DNA of 53,334 nt from Fimbriimonadaceae bacterium (lineage in GTDB: Bacteria; Armatimonadota; Fimbriimonadia; Fimbriimonadales; Fimbriimonadaceae): assembly GCA_020850835.1 (NCBI GenBank), contig JADZDX010000091.1, positions 1-53,334 of the forward strand, given 5' to 3'. The number at the start of each line of letters is the position of its first letter. Within the stretch, counting starts at the first letter, position 1. Positions 33,014 through 42,070 of the stretch are shown here, piece after piece. The notes under the pieces are model-generated. The model did not search any database and had not been told where the DNA came from. It worked only from the letters and a program-made list of their open reading frames with translations. The position numbers and the translations under genes are program-made.

Positions 33014-34405
33014 CTACGCGCTGGGGTGGGTCATGTCCATCGGGACAACCCATTGATCAAACTCGGCCTCGGTGAGATATCCAAGCGCGAGGGCGGCCTG
33101 CTTGAGGGTGGTGCCTTCCTTGTGCGCCTTCTTCGCGATGCTCGCCGCTTTGTCGTAGCCGATGTGGCGGTTCAGCGCGGTGACGAGCATGAGATTGCTG
33201 TCGAGATTGGCCTTGATCTTGGGCAGATTGGGCTCGATTCCCACCGCGCAATGATCGTTGAAACTGATCATCGCGTCAGACAAGAGCGCAATGGACTCGA
33301 GCACGTTGTGAATCATCACCGGCTTAAAGACATTGAGCTGGAAATTGCCTTGGCTGGCGGCAAACGCGACGGCGGCATCATTGCCATAAACCTGCACGCA
33401 GACCATCGTGAGCGCCTCGCACTGGGTTGGATTGACCTTGCCCGGCATGATGCTGCTTCCCGGCTCATTCTCCGGGATGGTGATCTCGCCGATACCATTG
33501 CGCGGGCCACTCGCTAGCCAGCGCACGTCGTTGGCCATCTTCATGAGGGTGCCCGCGAGCGTGCGGAGGCAGGCCGAGACATTAGCAAGCGCATCATGGG
33601 CGGCGAGGGCGGCAAACTTGTTGTCGGCGGACCGGAGTGGGAAACCAGTTTCCTTGGCCATGTAATCCGCGGCGAGCCCGCCAAACTTCGGATGCGAGTT
33701 GAGCCCCGTACCAACGGCTGTGCCGCCTATGGCAAGCTGATGCAATCCTTGCCGGGCGTGCTGGATCTCGCTCTTGGCGAAATCTATTTGGGCAACCCAT
33801 GAGCCAACTTCTTGGCCAAGAGTGACCGGGGTAGCGTCTTGGAGATGGGTGCGACCGACCTTGACAATCGAGGCGAACCTGTCTGACTTGTCGGATAAAG
33901 TCCGACTCAGTTTATCGATCGCGGGAAGGAGTTTCTCGTTAAGATCAATCAATGCGGCGACGTACATCGCAGTCGGAAAAGTGTCGTTGCTGCTCTGCCC
34001 CCGGTTCACATGGTCATTGGGGTGAACGGGTGTTTTGCTCCCCATGACCCCGCCCGCCAACTCAATCGCGCGGTTGCTGATGACCTCGTTCGCGTTCATG
34101 TTGCTCTGCGTGCCGCTACCGGTCTGCCAAACAACGAGCGGGAAGTCAGCATCCAGTTTGCCTTCGATGACCTCATCGGCAGCGCGGGTGATGAGGTCAG
34201 CAATTTCGGTAGGAATTTGGCCAAGGTCTTTGTTGGCCAAGGCGCAGGCCTTCTTCAGAATGCCAAGTGAACGAATAATCGTGCGTCCCCAAACAAACCG
34301 ATCCCGACCGATGGGGAAGTTTTCGATGCTACGTTGCGTCTGCGCGCCCCAATACTTATCGGCCGGCACCTGAATCTCACCCATTGAATCGGTCTCGGTT
34401 CTCAT
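33014..34405 (-). CDS. fumC: Class II fumarate hydratase
   Basis: TCA-cycle enzyme converting fumarate to malate; 463 aa, typical. Begins [24 protein letters not shown]-like sequence, has [22 protein letters not shown], and the superfamily signature [11 protein letters not shown]. Iron-independent class II form. ATG 34405 is preceded by TAAAAT ending 7 nt upstream, hence a leaderless message. Confidence 0.96.
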   Translation of the reverse strand: MRTETDSMGEIQVPADKYWGAQTQRSIENFPIGRDRFVWGRTIIRSLGILKKACALANKDLGQIPTEIADLITRAADEVIEGKLDADFPLVVWQTGSGTQSNMNANEVISNRAIELAGGVMGSKTPVHPNDHVNRGQSSNDTFPTAMYVAALIDLNEKLLPAIDKLSRTLSDKSDRFASIVKVGRTHLQDATPVTLGQEVGSWVAQIDFAKSEIQHARQGLHQLAIGGTAVGTGLNSHPKFGGLAADYMAKETGFPLRSADNKFAALAAHDALANVSACLRTLAGTLMKMANDVRWLASGPRNGIGEITIPENEPGSSIMPGKVNPTQCEALTMVCVQVYGNDAAVAFAASQGNFQLNVFKPVMIHNVLESIALLSDAMISFNDHCAVGIEPNLPKIKANLDSNLMLVTALNRHIGYDKAASIAKKAHKEGTTLKQAALALGYLTEAEFDQWVVPMDMTHPSA

Positions 34406-34412
34406 TGGCTTG

Positions 34413-34418
34413 ATTTTA
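34413..34418 (-). promoter_or_regulatory. -10 box of fumC (leaderless)
   Basis: TAAAAT on the minus strand, 7 nt before ATG 34405, no SD. Confidence 0.52.
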
Positions 34419-34486
34419 CTGTGTCGGGCGGGGCGAACGGACGTGCCAATGGAACCATTCGGGCGTCCATCTTTGTAAGAGTAAAT

Positions 34487-36730
34487 ATGCGATCAGTGTT
34501 TATGATGGCGGGGTTGATGGTCTGTGCCGCGAGTATGGCGAATATTACGGGCGACTTTATGGGAATGTCGGCCGAGGCTTTGGTCAAAGAACTGGCAAAA
34601 CAAAGCGGACAGGATCTTCGGGCGAGTGCGACCGTTCAGTCAGAAGTTCTCTTTATGTCGGTGCACGACAAGCCACTGGAGGACGTGAAAGCCCGCCTTG
34701 CCAATGCGATGGGGGCCGAATGGAAGAAAGAAGGCGATACTTGGTTCCTCACGCGGTCCGGCGTTCTCGCACAGCAGCAGAAGAACAAGGAGATTGCTGA
34801 TCGAGCTGAGCGCCTGCGCGCCGAGTTGGCGAAACAGATTGAAGCCCAGGCAAAGCTGGCCGCATTTGATGCTACCGAGGCTAATCGCTTAGCACAGGAG
34901 TTTCAGACTGCGATAGAAGCAGCGCGCAATGGCCGCGACCCAAACAATTGGCGCCGCGTCATGGGTCTAGCCGACCAATTGCCCGGGACTCGGGCCATCA
35001 TCACGTTGCTCGCTCGGATGGACATGAAATCTTTGGCGGCGATCCCGGCGGGAGCGCGGTTGGTGTTCTCGACCAACCCAACTCAAATGCAGACAGCCCT
35101 GCCCAGCGGCACCGTACAGCTGGCGCAAAAGATGTCCGCTGACCAAGAAATCATGAACCAGTTTGGTGGCTCTCGGGGCGGCATGATGGGGCCGTTCGGG
35201 CGACCTCAAGGCGACGGAGCGCTTCCGACTGGCCCGGCCACGCGAGCGATGCTGGTGGCTACGAGGTTTGGGAACGGCGAAGGAATCAACCTGAATTTTG
35301 CAGCAATCAATGCAGATGGAAAGGCGATCACAACCAGCAACTTCAGTTTGGGGGAAAGCCGAGAGAGATTCTTTGAGGATGAGCAGGCGGAGAGCGACAA
35401 GACCGATACCGAGAGCAAGCCAGTAACTCTCCGCCCGGAGAGCAAGGAGCTCTTGTCCTTATTGCAGCAGAGCTTGGGGCGCGGCGGGGGAAATTTCATG
35501 GTCAGCGGCGATGGCGGGGAATCGGTCATGGTCGCTCGGACGGTCATTGCCGGCTCGCCTGAGGGAACAAAGAACACCCCAGCCAAGCTCAGCGACAGCC
35601 TTCGCGCAAAGATAATGCGGCCGGATGTTTATGATCCGATGTCCTTCTTTGTCGCGGATGCGCTTAAGAGTGTGAGTTCGGGCCATGGCAGGGATATCGT
35701 GGCCGTGCTCCCTGATGAGGTGTTTCAGAACTTGGTAACTCCTCTGTCCGGTAAGGAGCCTCGGACCAAGGCTGTGCTTGATGCCCTGCGTTCAAGCGAA
35801 CTGTTGGTTGACGATGCGGAAGGCTGGCTCACCATTGTTCCCCGAGCACCGGTGACAGCCCGAGAGTCGGTTGATCGGGAAGCGTTTTCAAAATTGCTTG
35901 CCGCGATTGACCGTAGCCCGGTGGTCAGGCTTGACGACTTAGCCAATTACTATGCCACGGCACCCGCGCATGGTGGTTTTGGCTTTCTTAGCTTCGAATC
36001 TGGCTACCCAAACATCATCGGGGGCCGCGGGGCTTTCGATGGCGTAATGGACATGTTCGGTGGCGGCCGGGACGGGCTACGCTTCTATGGTCGGTTAACG
36101 GGGAATCAGCGGAACACGCTGAAGAATGGTGGACGCCTTTCTTTGGGCAGCCTGTCACCTGACCAGAGAGAAGCCGCTTTCCAAACCATTTTCTGGAGTA
36201 TGGATGGCCCGCGCCTTGCACGCCCTCAACAGCCAGGAAGGATGCAGGAATTGACCGTCGCATTTGGTGGTGGTGGATTCTCCATGTTTGGCGGAATGGA
36301 CCCCGCAAGTGAGCGGACAAACATTTTGGCTTCCGGGTTACCCGGGGGCGGCATGATTTCAATGCGCGGACGTCCGGAGCAGGCCGTGCTCGTTAAAGAG
36401 CCCGGCTCGGGCCCATCGGCCAAGTCCCTCATGCAACTAGCCGCCGAACGATCAGGAGCCTTTGAAATGGATGGTGGAGGGGCTTCCAAGGAAGCTCTGT
36501 ATCAATTGATGAGCCAAACCAATTACACCCTAACGTTCAACCTCATACCGAATTACACGCTGTCACGATCATTGAAAGACCCACAAATGGATCCTAACGG
36601 AAAGTACTTCCTGTGGGAGCAATTGCCCGTCGCCTTCCGTAATGAGATTGCTAAGATGGCAGAGTCATTCGCGCGAGAGGAGCGAGCCGCTTCGCAATCT
36701 GCCAGAGGCGGCGGTACTCGACAACCCTAG
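34487..36730 (+). CDS. Large secreted protein with N-terminal STN-like domain
   Basis: 747 aa. Signal peptide [17 protein letters not shown], then a segment (~26-90) resembling the STN/secretin short domain: [28 protein letters not shown]-like, [13 protein letters not shown] Lys/Glu-rich coiled-coil stretch follows at ~95-150 ([21 protein letters not shown]), then long Gly-rich segments ([28 protein letters not shown]). No transmembrane barrel or enzyme motif. ATG 34487 begins the signal peptide and is preceded by AAGAGTAAAT. Similar large STN-start proteins occur in this phylum, but the function is unknown. Confidence 0.75.
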   Translation: MRSVFMMAGLMVCAASMANITGDFMGMSAEALVKELAKQSGQDLRASATVQSEVLFMSVHDKPLEDVKARLANAMGAEWKKEGDTWFLTRSGVLAQQQKNKEIADRAERLRAELAKQIEAQAKLAAFDATEANRLAQEFQTAIEAARNGRDPNNWRRVMGLADQLPGTRAIITLLARMDMKSLAAIPAGARLVFSTNPTQMQTALPSGTVQLAQKMSADQEIMNQFGGSRGGMMGPFGRPQGDGALPTGPATRAMLVATRFGNGEGINLNFAAINADGKAITTSNFSLGESRERFFEDEQAESDKTDTESKPVTLRPESKELLSLLQQSLGRGGGNFMVSGDGGESVMVARTVIAGSPEGTKNTPAKLSDSLRAKIMRPDVYDPMSFFVADALKSVSSGHGRDIVAVLPDEVFQNLVTPLSGKEPRTKAVLDALRSSELLVDDAEGWLTIVPRAPVTARESVDREAFSKLLAAIDRSPVVRLDDLANYYATAPAHGGFGFLSFESGYPNIIGGRGAFDGVMDMFGGGRDGLRFYGRLTGNQRNTLKNGGRLSLGSLSPDQREAAFQTIFWSMDGPRLARPQQPGRMQELTVAFGGGGFSMFGGMDPASERTNILASGLPGGGMISMRGRPEQAVLVKEPGSGPSAKSLMQLAAERSGAFEMDGGGASKEALYQLMSQTNYTLTFNLIPNYTLSRSLKDPQMDPNGKYFLWEQLPVAFRNEIAKMAESFAREERAASQSARGGGTRQP

Positions 36731-36744
36731 AGTAACCTCCAAGA

Positions 36745-38484
36745 ATGCTTGTCGCATTGCTGGCTCAGGCCGGAACGATGAATCGGTTTGATTTGACCGC
36801 GCCGTTTCCCAACCTTCCAGCTGTTCGGATTGACAAGATTGCGGCGGGCGTGGGGGTTGCCCAGCAAACGGCTCGGTCCCATGGTTGGCAAGCCCGAATG
36901 CTCTGGGTAGACGCTACGGCCAACCTTGGAAACTACAACTCCGAAGAGCGGGTGATCGCCCTCGTTGATCGTGCCTATCGCATGGGCTTCAATACGATCG
37001 TATTTGATGTCAAACCAATTATCGGCTATACCGTTTATCCGAGCGCTTTGACCGATCAGCTCACCCAGTGGCGGACGAGTTCGCAACCAAAGGGCTATGA
37101 CCCTGTCGCACTCATGCTTCGCGAAAGTCGCCTTCGGGGACTCCAGTTCTTCGTTTGCCTGAATGCCCTCAGCGAGGGTCACCAGATTGCCCGCAATCAA
37201 TCGGGAACCGAGTTTGCTAACGGGCAAGCTGGGCCCGGGTACGGTTGGCCGGAGCAACAAAGTGTTCAGTACCGCCCCGCCCCCGTATTGCGAATTGGAA
37301 AGTGGAAGGTGAGACTGGCTCCCGCGAAAAACAGCATGGCGGGTGGCGAAGCGGGGCTGTATGATACGAAACCCCCTGCAACGGGTGCGTTAGTTCTGAT
37401 TCACGCTGACCGAACTGTTGGTCCCTATCGAGGTGCAAACCTACTCCCGGGTGAGCGGGTACTCGCCCTATCGAAGACGGCCATGAAAGGTTGCCCCGAC
37501 TCTGGGATTGCAACTCTGGAGGCTGAGGCTCGCTTTCTGCCCAGTAGCCAAGAGCAAAATCAGGTTCCCCTCATGATGAATCCGCACGACCCTCGCGTGC
37601 GAAAACGCGCCTTGTCCTTTGTGAAGGAGGTTTTGGATCGCTATGATGTTGATGGGATCCTATATGATGATCGCTTACGGTTCACAGGAATGGACGGCGA
37701 TTTTAGCGAGTCAACGAGAAATCAGTTTGAACAATGGGTCGGGGGCAAGTTGACTTGGCCCAAGGACGTATTCGAGGTTACCTATACTTGGGATCTTGGT
37801 CGAGGCATCCGGCCGGGGAAGTATTGGGATTCCTGGTGGAGCTTCCGAGCTCGCTCAATGAAGCAATGGGTGATCGAAACGAGAGAGGAAGTTGACCGGA
37901 AACGCCGATCCAAGAGTCGCAACGTTGCCTTTGGAATCTACGCCGGCTCATGGTATGGCGAATACGATAACTACGGGGCGAATTATGGCTCGCGCGATAT
38001 GGTGGCCGGATTTCCGTTCATGTCGAGAGCGTTCCGGGACCAGGGGTTTGCAAGCTATTTGGACATCTTCATCGCTGGCTGCTACTATCCAGTTGCCACG
38101 ATCTACGATGCGATGGTGGCCGGAAAGCCAGAGGGTCGGACGGTTGAAGCCGCTGCCATCACGACGAACCGCATCATTAATGATGATGCTTGGTCAATCG
38201 CTGGGATATCGATTGAGGCGCTTGGATACGACAGCGTTGCCCTACAGAACGCTCTTCAAGCTGCGGCCGCCGCGAGCCAAGGGGTCATGGTGTTTGACAA
38301 CAGCCACAAGATTGAGCGGTTCGAGTCTGAATTCACCAGGGCCTTTGCCAAACCATTGTCTCCGCCCTATGCCCTTGCTTCACAACTGCAAGAGGTGCGT
38401 GGCATCAAGGCAAAAAGGCATGCCTTAGGCGCGAAAGACCCTCCGATCTTTATCTATCCGGGCGCACCAGGGATGGGGTTCTGA
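36745..38484 (+). CDS. Family 10-like glycosyl hydrolase (GHL10)
   Basis: 579-aa TIM-barrel protein. ARMLWVDATANLGNYNSE, RMGFNTIVFDVKPIIGYTVYPS, and YDVDGILYDDRLRF followed by FGIYAGSWYGEYDNYGANYG fit the GHL10/DUF187 family of putative glycosidases. Asp/Glu at DGILYDD may be catalytic. A short hydrophobic N-terminus (MLVALLAQAG) could be a minimal signal, but is weak. Starts 14 nt after the STN-like gene, so likely co-transcribed. Substrate unknown. Confidence 0.82.
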   Translation: MLVALLAQAGTMNRFDLTAPFPNLPAVRIDKIAAGVGVAQQTARSHGWQARMLWVDATANLGNYNSEERVIALVDRAYRMGFNTIVFDVKPIIGYTVYPSALTDQLTQWRTSSQPKGYDPVALMLRESRLRGLQFFVCLNALSEGHQIARNQSGTEFANGQAGPGYGWPEQQSVQYRPAPVLRIGKWKVRLAPAKNSMAGGEAGLYDTKPPATGALVLIHADRTVGPYRGANLLPGERVLALSKTAMKGCPDSGIATLEAEARFLPSSQEQNQVPLMMNPHDPRVRKRALSFVKEVLDRYDVDGILYDDRLRFTGMDGDFSESTRNQFEQWVGGKLTWPKDVFEVTYTWDLGRGIRPGKYWDSWWSFRARSMKQWVIETREEVDRKRRSKSRNVAFGIYAGSWYGEYDNYGANYGSRDMVAGFPFMSRAFRDQGFASYLDIFIAGCYYPVATIYDAMVAGKPEGRTVEAAAITTNRIINDDAWSIAGISIEALGYDSVALQNALQAAAAASQGVMVFDNSHKIERFESEFTRAFAKPLSPPYALASQLQEVRGIKAKRHALGAKDPPIFIYPGAPGMGF

Positions 38485-38491
38485 ACTCGGG

Positions 38492-38866
38492 CTACTTTTC
38501 GTCCTGCTTACCGCTAGCAATCTCGATTCGAGTCTCTGAATCCGCCTTCTTGCGCTGGACAACGATGAGCGTTTTCGTCTTGGCGTCCTCTGTTCGGAAT
38601 ACAGTCATCGCATCCCCGCCAAAGCTCATTTCAAGGGGTTTAACCTTCGGGTACTTGCCCTTATAGAACTCGGCAACCTTCGCTTGATCATCCTTGGTCT
38701 TGAAGGTCACGAGTTCCATCCCATTCGCTCCCATCTGAGCTGCGACACCTCCGTTTTCGGTCTTTGTAGCGCCTGGGTAGATCGCAACCCCAAGGGCGGT
38801 TTTTTCACCCCCAGAGCATCCGGCAAGAATCAAAAATGGCAACGTAAAGCGCAAACTCCTAACCAC
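38492..38866 (-). CDS. Small hypothetical lipoprotein
   Basis: 124 aa. Lipoprotein signal RFTLPFLILAGC (Cys at 17), then an IYPGATKTENGG segment and FYKGKYPKVKPLEMSFGG. Small lipoproteins with an IYPGA motif occur in many bacteria; no function known. GTG 38866 is preceded by TAAACT ending 6 nt upstream, supporting this start and a leaderless mRNA. Confidence 0.8.
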   Translation of the reverse strand: MVRSLRFTLPFLILAGCSGGEKTALGVAIYPGATKTENGGVAAQMGANGMELVTFKTKDDQAKVAEFYKGKYPKVKPLEMSFGGDAMTVFRTEDAKTKTLIVVQRKKADSETRIEIASGKQDEK

Positions 38867-38872
38867 AAGCCC

Positions 38873-38878
38873 AGTTTA
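38873..38878 (-). promoter_or_regulatory. -10 box of small lipoprotein gene (leaderless)
   Basis: TAAACT on the minus strand, 6 nt before GTG 38866, no SD. Confidence 0.52.
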
Positions 38879-38904
38879 CACGGCCCGTGCAAAAAAGGAG
38901 CATG

Positions 38905-40269
38905 TCAACCGACAACCCGCATCATTAATGCCAACTGGAAATAGATGACTAGGCCGGTGGCATCAACAAAAGTACTGATGAATGGCGCAGACATAACCGC
39001 TGGGTCAATTCCTGACCGCTTCGCTCCCAGGGGCAAGACGCTACCAACGACCGTCGACCAGATGACTATGCAAGGGAGGGCAACGCCAACGAGAATGCAG
39101 AGTTTGGGGTTGGCGCCCCACCCGACGGCGCGGATATACCCGGCGATGCCAAGGGTTGAGCCGACAAGGCAGGCGGTGAGAAATTCACGGGACACAATCG
39201 TGAACCAATCCCGAGGCCGAACTTCTCCCACGGCGAGAGCTCGGGTGACCATTGTCGTGACCTGGGAGCCCGAGTTACCGCCTGCGCCAATGAGTAGAGG
39301 AACGAAAAACATGAGGGCGCTAATCTGAAGCTCTGGTGCGACGTTCGCATAGTGCCGCATTACGAGCCCGGTGAGCATTTCGGCAAAAAACAAACCCAAG
39401 AGCCAAGGGATACGTTTCCACGCGAGTTTCCAGACACTGAGTGACAGATAGGCTTCAACTGGGCCCGAGACGGCGCCAAGACTTTCCAAGTCGGCAGTGG
39501 TCGCCTCTTCAAGGATTTCTTGGGCGTCATCACCAGTGAGGAGCCCTACCATTCTCCCGCTTTCGTCCACGACCGGAAGGCCGTAAAACCCGTACCTAGA
39601 CATGCGCCGAGCGGCTTCTTCTGCATCCTCGGTGGCGAGGACGCTGATAACCTCATCGCGCATGATGTCGCCTGCTTTGGTAGAGGGCTTGGCTCGCAGT
39701 GCTCGGCGCAAGCTGAACACTCCGAGCAAGGTTCCCTCTGCGGACAGGACATAGACATCGTTAACCGTCTCGTACTTCTCATCGCTTGCCTTCCGGATGT
39801 CGTCGAGCAGAGCGGACATGGTCGTTTCCGGCGCGACTTCAAAGAAGCGCTCGGTCATGAGGCGTCCGACGGTGTCCTGAGGATAATTCATCAACCGACG
39901 AATCTCTTGGGCATCCTCGTCCGGGATGACTTCAAGAAGGTCGTTGAATCGCTCCGGCCCCAGTTCCTCTCGCAGGTCAAGAGCATCGTCCATTGGAAGG
40001 ACATCAAGGAAGTGGGCGACCGTATAGTCGGGGAGTTCCAGCAGAATTGAGCGGGTGGTGGCTGTTGGTAGTTCGATTAGAGCGTTGGCAGCCGTTTCGT
40101 GGTCAAGTAGCTTGAGCAGTTCGACCGCCTCATCCGTACCGAGCCGGATAACACCCTCGGCGAGGTCTTCCGGCAAGATATCCTTGAGTTCCTCGGAAAC
40201 AAGCTCTCGACTTTGCGATGCGACAAGCGCACGCAATTGCTCAACGAAAGCGGTGAGGTCTTGGACCAT
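38905..40269 (-). CDS. mgtE: Magnesium transporter MgtE
   Basis: Mg2+ channel, 454 aa. N-terminal superhelical domain (~1-130; ELPTATTRSILLELPDY, DVLPMDDALDLREELG), a CBS pair (~135-255) and five C-terminal membrane helices with the pore motifs PLLIGAGGNSGSQ and LPCIVIWSTVVGSVLP. The CBS/N domains close the pore at high Mg2+ in studied homologues. TATAGT on the minus strand (about 40285-40290) gives a 14-nt leader to ATG 40269. Divergent from the synthase-like gene. Confidence 0.95.
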   Translation of the reverse strand: MVQDLTAFVEQLRALVASQSRELVSEELKDILPEDLAEGVIRLGTDEAVELLKLLDHETAANALIELPTATTRSILLELPDYTVAHFLDVLPMDDALDLREELGPERFNDLLEVIPDEDAQEIRRLMNYPQDTVGRLMTERFFEVAPETTMSALLDDIRKASDEKYETVNDVYVLSAEGTLLGVFSLRRALRAKPSTKAGDIMRDEVISVLATEDAEEAARRMSRYGFYGLPVVDESGRMVGLLTGDDAQEILEEATTADLESLGAVSGPVEAYLSLSVWKLAWKRIPWLLGLFFAEMLTGLVMRHYANVAPELQISALMFFVPLLIGAGGNSGSQVTTMVTRALAVGEVRPRDWFTIVSREFLTACLVGSTLGIAGYIRAVGWGANPKLCILVGVALPCIVIWSTVVGSVLPLGAKRSGIDPAVMSAPFISTFVDATGLVIYFQLALMMRVVG

Positions 40270-40320
40270 GAGCGGCAGTCCAAACTATACCGCCGCCCGC
40301 ACCTCCAAGCGGATTTCCGT

Positions 40321-40326
40321 TATGAT
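40321..40326 (+). promoter_or_regulatory. -10 box, leaderless (gene 40333)
   Basis: TATGAT ending 6 nt before GTG 40333; no SD. Confidence 0.52.
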
Positions 40327-40332
40327 GTTTTT

Positions 40333-41181
40333 GTGAGTTCTCAAAGCATTCTAGAACGGTATGCATCCCCCGACGACCATGCGGAATGCAGTCGCATTCA
40401 TCGCCGAATGGGAACAACGTTCTTCTTTGCCTCGCGGCGGCTTCCAAGAGAGCAGCGCTTGGGTGTAGACGCGGTCTATGCATTTGTCCGGACGGCGCCA
40501 GCTGGGCTTGCCGAGGCTCGCCATGACCTGATAGCAGCGGCCTATGGGAAAGTCCCTAGTTCGCCGGTGATGCGGGCCTTTGCTGACATCATGCGCGAGT
40601 CGTCCATGCCCCTAGATGAACCCTTTAGGTACCTAGACGCCATTGAAAGCGAGCCGTCGCAATTTCCAACATTTGAGAGCCTCCGAAGCCACCTCAGGAA
40701 TGAGGCAGGCGCTATTGCCGCGATGACGCTGTGGGTATTTGGAGAGGGAAGGAATGCTGACCTCGCAAGGTCAGGTCAAGCGCTTGCTATAGGTATGAAG
40801 TTGACCAGCCGTCTGCGTAGCATTAGGTCGGATGTTGAGAGTGGCCAAATCTACCTCCCTAAGGACGAGATGGAACGCTTTGGCGTTACAGTTGATGACC
40901 TTGAACAAGGCCGGTTAACCAAGGGGTTGGTTGATCTCCTCCGCTTGCAGATCAGTCGGGCTCGCACCCTGTACCGTGAGTCCGATGAGGGGATCAAGGA
41001 GTTGCCAGAAGGTTTGAGATTCGGTGTGACTTTAGCTCGTGATATATATGAGAAAATTCTCGATAAAATCGACGAAAATGGGTACGACATCTTCCGCAAG
41101 CCCATTCGAACCACGCCACAAGAAAAAATGGTCGTTGCTTGGAGCCTATGGAGCGGTAACTCGACGACCGATGGCGCGTAA
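40333..41181 (+). CDS. Degenerate squalene/phytoene synthase-like protein
   Basis: 282 aa with the all-alpha trans-isoprenyl synthase fold: FFFASRRLP near residue 30, VDAVYAFVR at 45-53, and SGQIYLPKDEMERFGV at ~170-185. The catalytic aspartates are mostly gone: where active enzymes read YAFCRxxDDxVD this reads YAFVRTAPAGLA, and the second motif (RDxxxD) reads RSIRSD, keeping only D167. So it is probably not a normal head-to-head synthase. GTG 40333 lies 6 nt after TATGAT; the open frame upstream belongs to the mgtE promoter region. Followed 16 nt later by an esterase gene. Confidence 0.8.
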   Translation: MSSQSILERYASPDDHAECSRIHRRMGTTFFFASRRLPREQRLGVDAVYAFVRTAPAGLAEARHDLIAAAYGKVPSSPVMRAFADIMRESSMPLDEPFRYLDAIESEPSQFPTFESLRSHLRNEAGAIAAMTLWVFGEGRNADLARSGQALAIGMKLTSRLRSIRSDVESGQIYLPKDEMERFGVTVDDLEQGRLTKGLVDLLRLQISRARTLYRESDEGIKELPEGLRFGVTLARDIYEKILDKIDENGYDIFRKPIRTTPQEKMVVAWSLWSGNSTTDGA

Positions 41182-41183
41182 AG

Positions 41184-41189
41184 TAAACT
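41184..41189 (+). promoter_or_regulatory. -10 box of esterase gene (leaderless)
   Basis: TAAACT ending 8 nt before ATG 41198; no SD, although the upstream gene ends only 16 nt before the start. Confidence 0.48.
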
Positions 41190-41197
41190 GAACTCAG

Positions 41198-42070
41198 ATG
41201 AGAAGGTCTTTCATTGCACTGTTTCTTGTTCCGCTTGTGGCGATTGCTGCTTCCGTTCCATGGAAAGCGGGTCGAAGTGTGGAGTCATGGTCAGATCGCA
41301 GTTATATTCTGAAGTTGCCTAAGGCCATTGAGCAGGATGGGTCGAGATTGCCCTTAGTCGTCTTGCTTCACGGCTTCACCGGTTCGGCAGATGCGATTGA
41401 GGCCTACAGCGGCCTTGGTAGCCTTGCTGAATCCGAAGGGTTCATTCTTGTCGTGCCCCAAGGCCTCGGACGTCCAGCCGGTTGGAATTGCGGCTTCATC
41501 AACCTAGGGAAGGCCGGGGTGGATGACCTTTCCTTTTTGAGCAAATTGCTGGACCGAGTGACCACGGAACTACCCGTGGACCCAGCACGTGTGTTTGTCG
41601 CGGGCCATTCTAACGGAGCCATGATGGCGAACGCGCTCGGAGGGTTACGTCCGGATAAGATTGCCGCCATAGCCGCCGTGGCCGGCGTGATTGGAGTAGG
41701 AAAATCCAACCCAAAAATGATGCCCAATCCCAAGGGCCTGATCTCCGTGCTCCACATTCACGGAACGGCTGACCAGGTCGTGGCCTACAGTCCCGGAGCC
41801 GCCGCAGTGCTTACGGGCGTTGGTGCGAAGGATGCGGCCAAATGGTGGGCGGAAAAAGATGGTATTACCGCCTCGCCAACTGAGACTCATGAAAAGGGCT
41901 TTGATTCAATCCTTTACCAAAGTCGTACGGCTACCGTGCAGCTCCTATCGCTGATTGGTTGGGGGCATGACTGGCCCACGTCACAGCAATCGCCTATCAA
42001 TGGAGCGCGGACGATCTGGAACTTCTTTAAGGCCCATCCGAAGCGGCTCTCATCAAACGATCCCAAATAG
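41198..42070 (+). CDS. Secreted PHB-depolymerase/feruloyl-esterase-type hydrolase
   Basis: 290 aa alpha/beta hydrolase of the LpqC/PHB depolymerase group. Signal peptide RRSFIALFLVPLVAIAAS; oxyanion-hole segment VVLLHGFTGSA; nucleophile elbow VAGHSNGAMM; catalytic Asp probably in IHGTADQVV and His in IGWGHDWP. Exported esterase; natural substrate unknown (polyesters, feruloyl esters). Its last 44 bp overlap the convergent tsaC-like gene. Confidence 0.88.
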   Translation: MRRSFIALFLVPLVAIAASVPWKAGRSVESWSDRSYILKLPKAIEQDGSRLPLVVLLHGFTGSADAIEAYSGLGSLAESEGFILVVPQGLGRPAGWNCGFINLGKAGVDDLSFLSKLLDRVTTELPVDPARVFVAGHSNGAMMANALGGLRPDKIAAIAAVAGVIGVGKSNPKMMPNPKGLISVLHIHGTADQVVAYSPGAAAVLTGVGAKDAAKWWAEKDGITASPTETHEKGFDSILYQSRTATVQLLSLIGWGHDWPTSQQSPINGARTIWNFFKAHPKRLSSNDPK

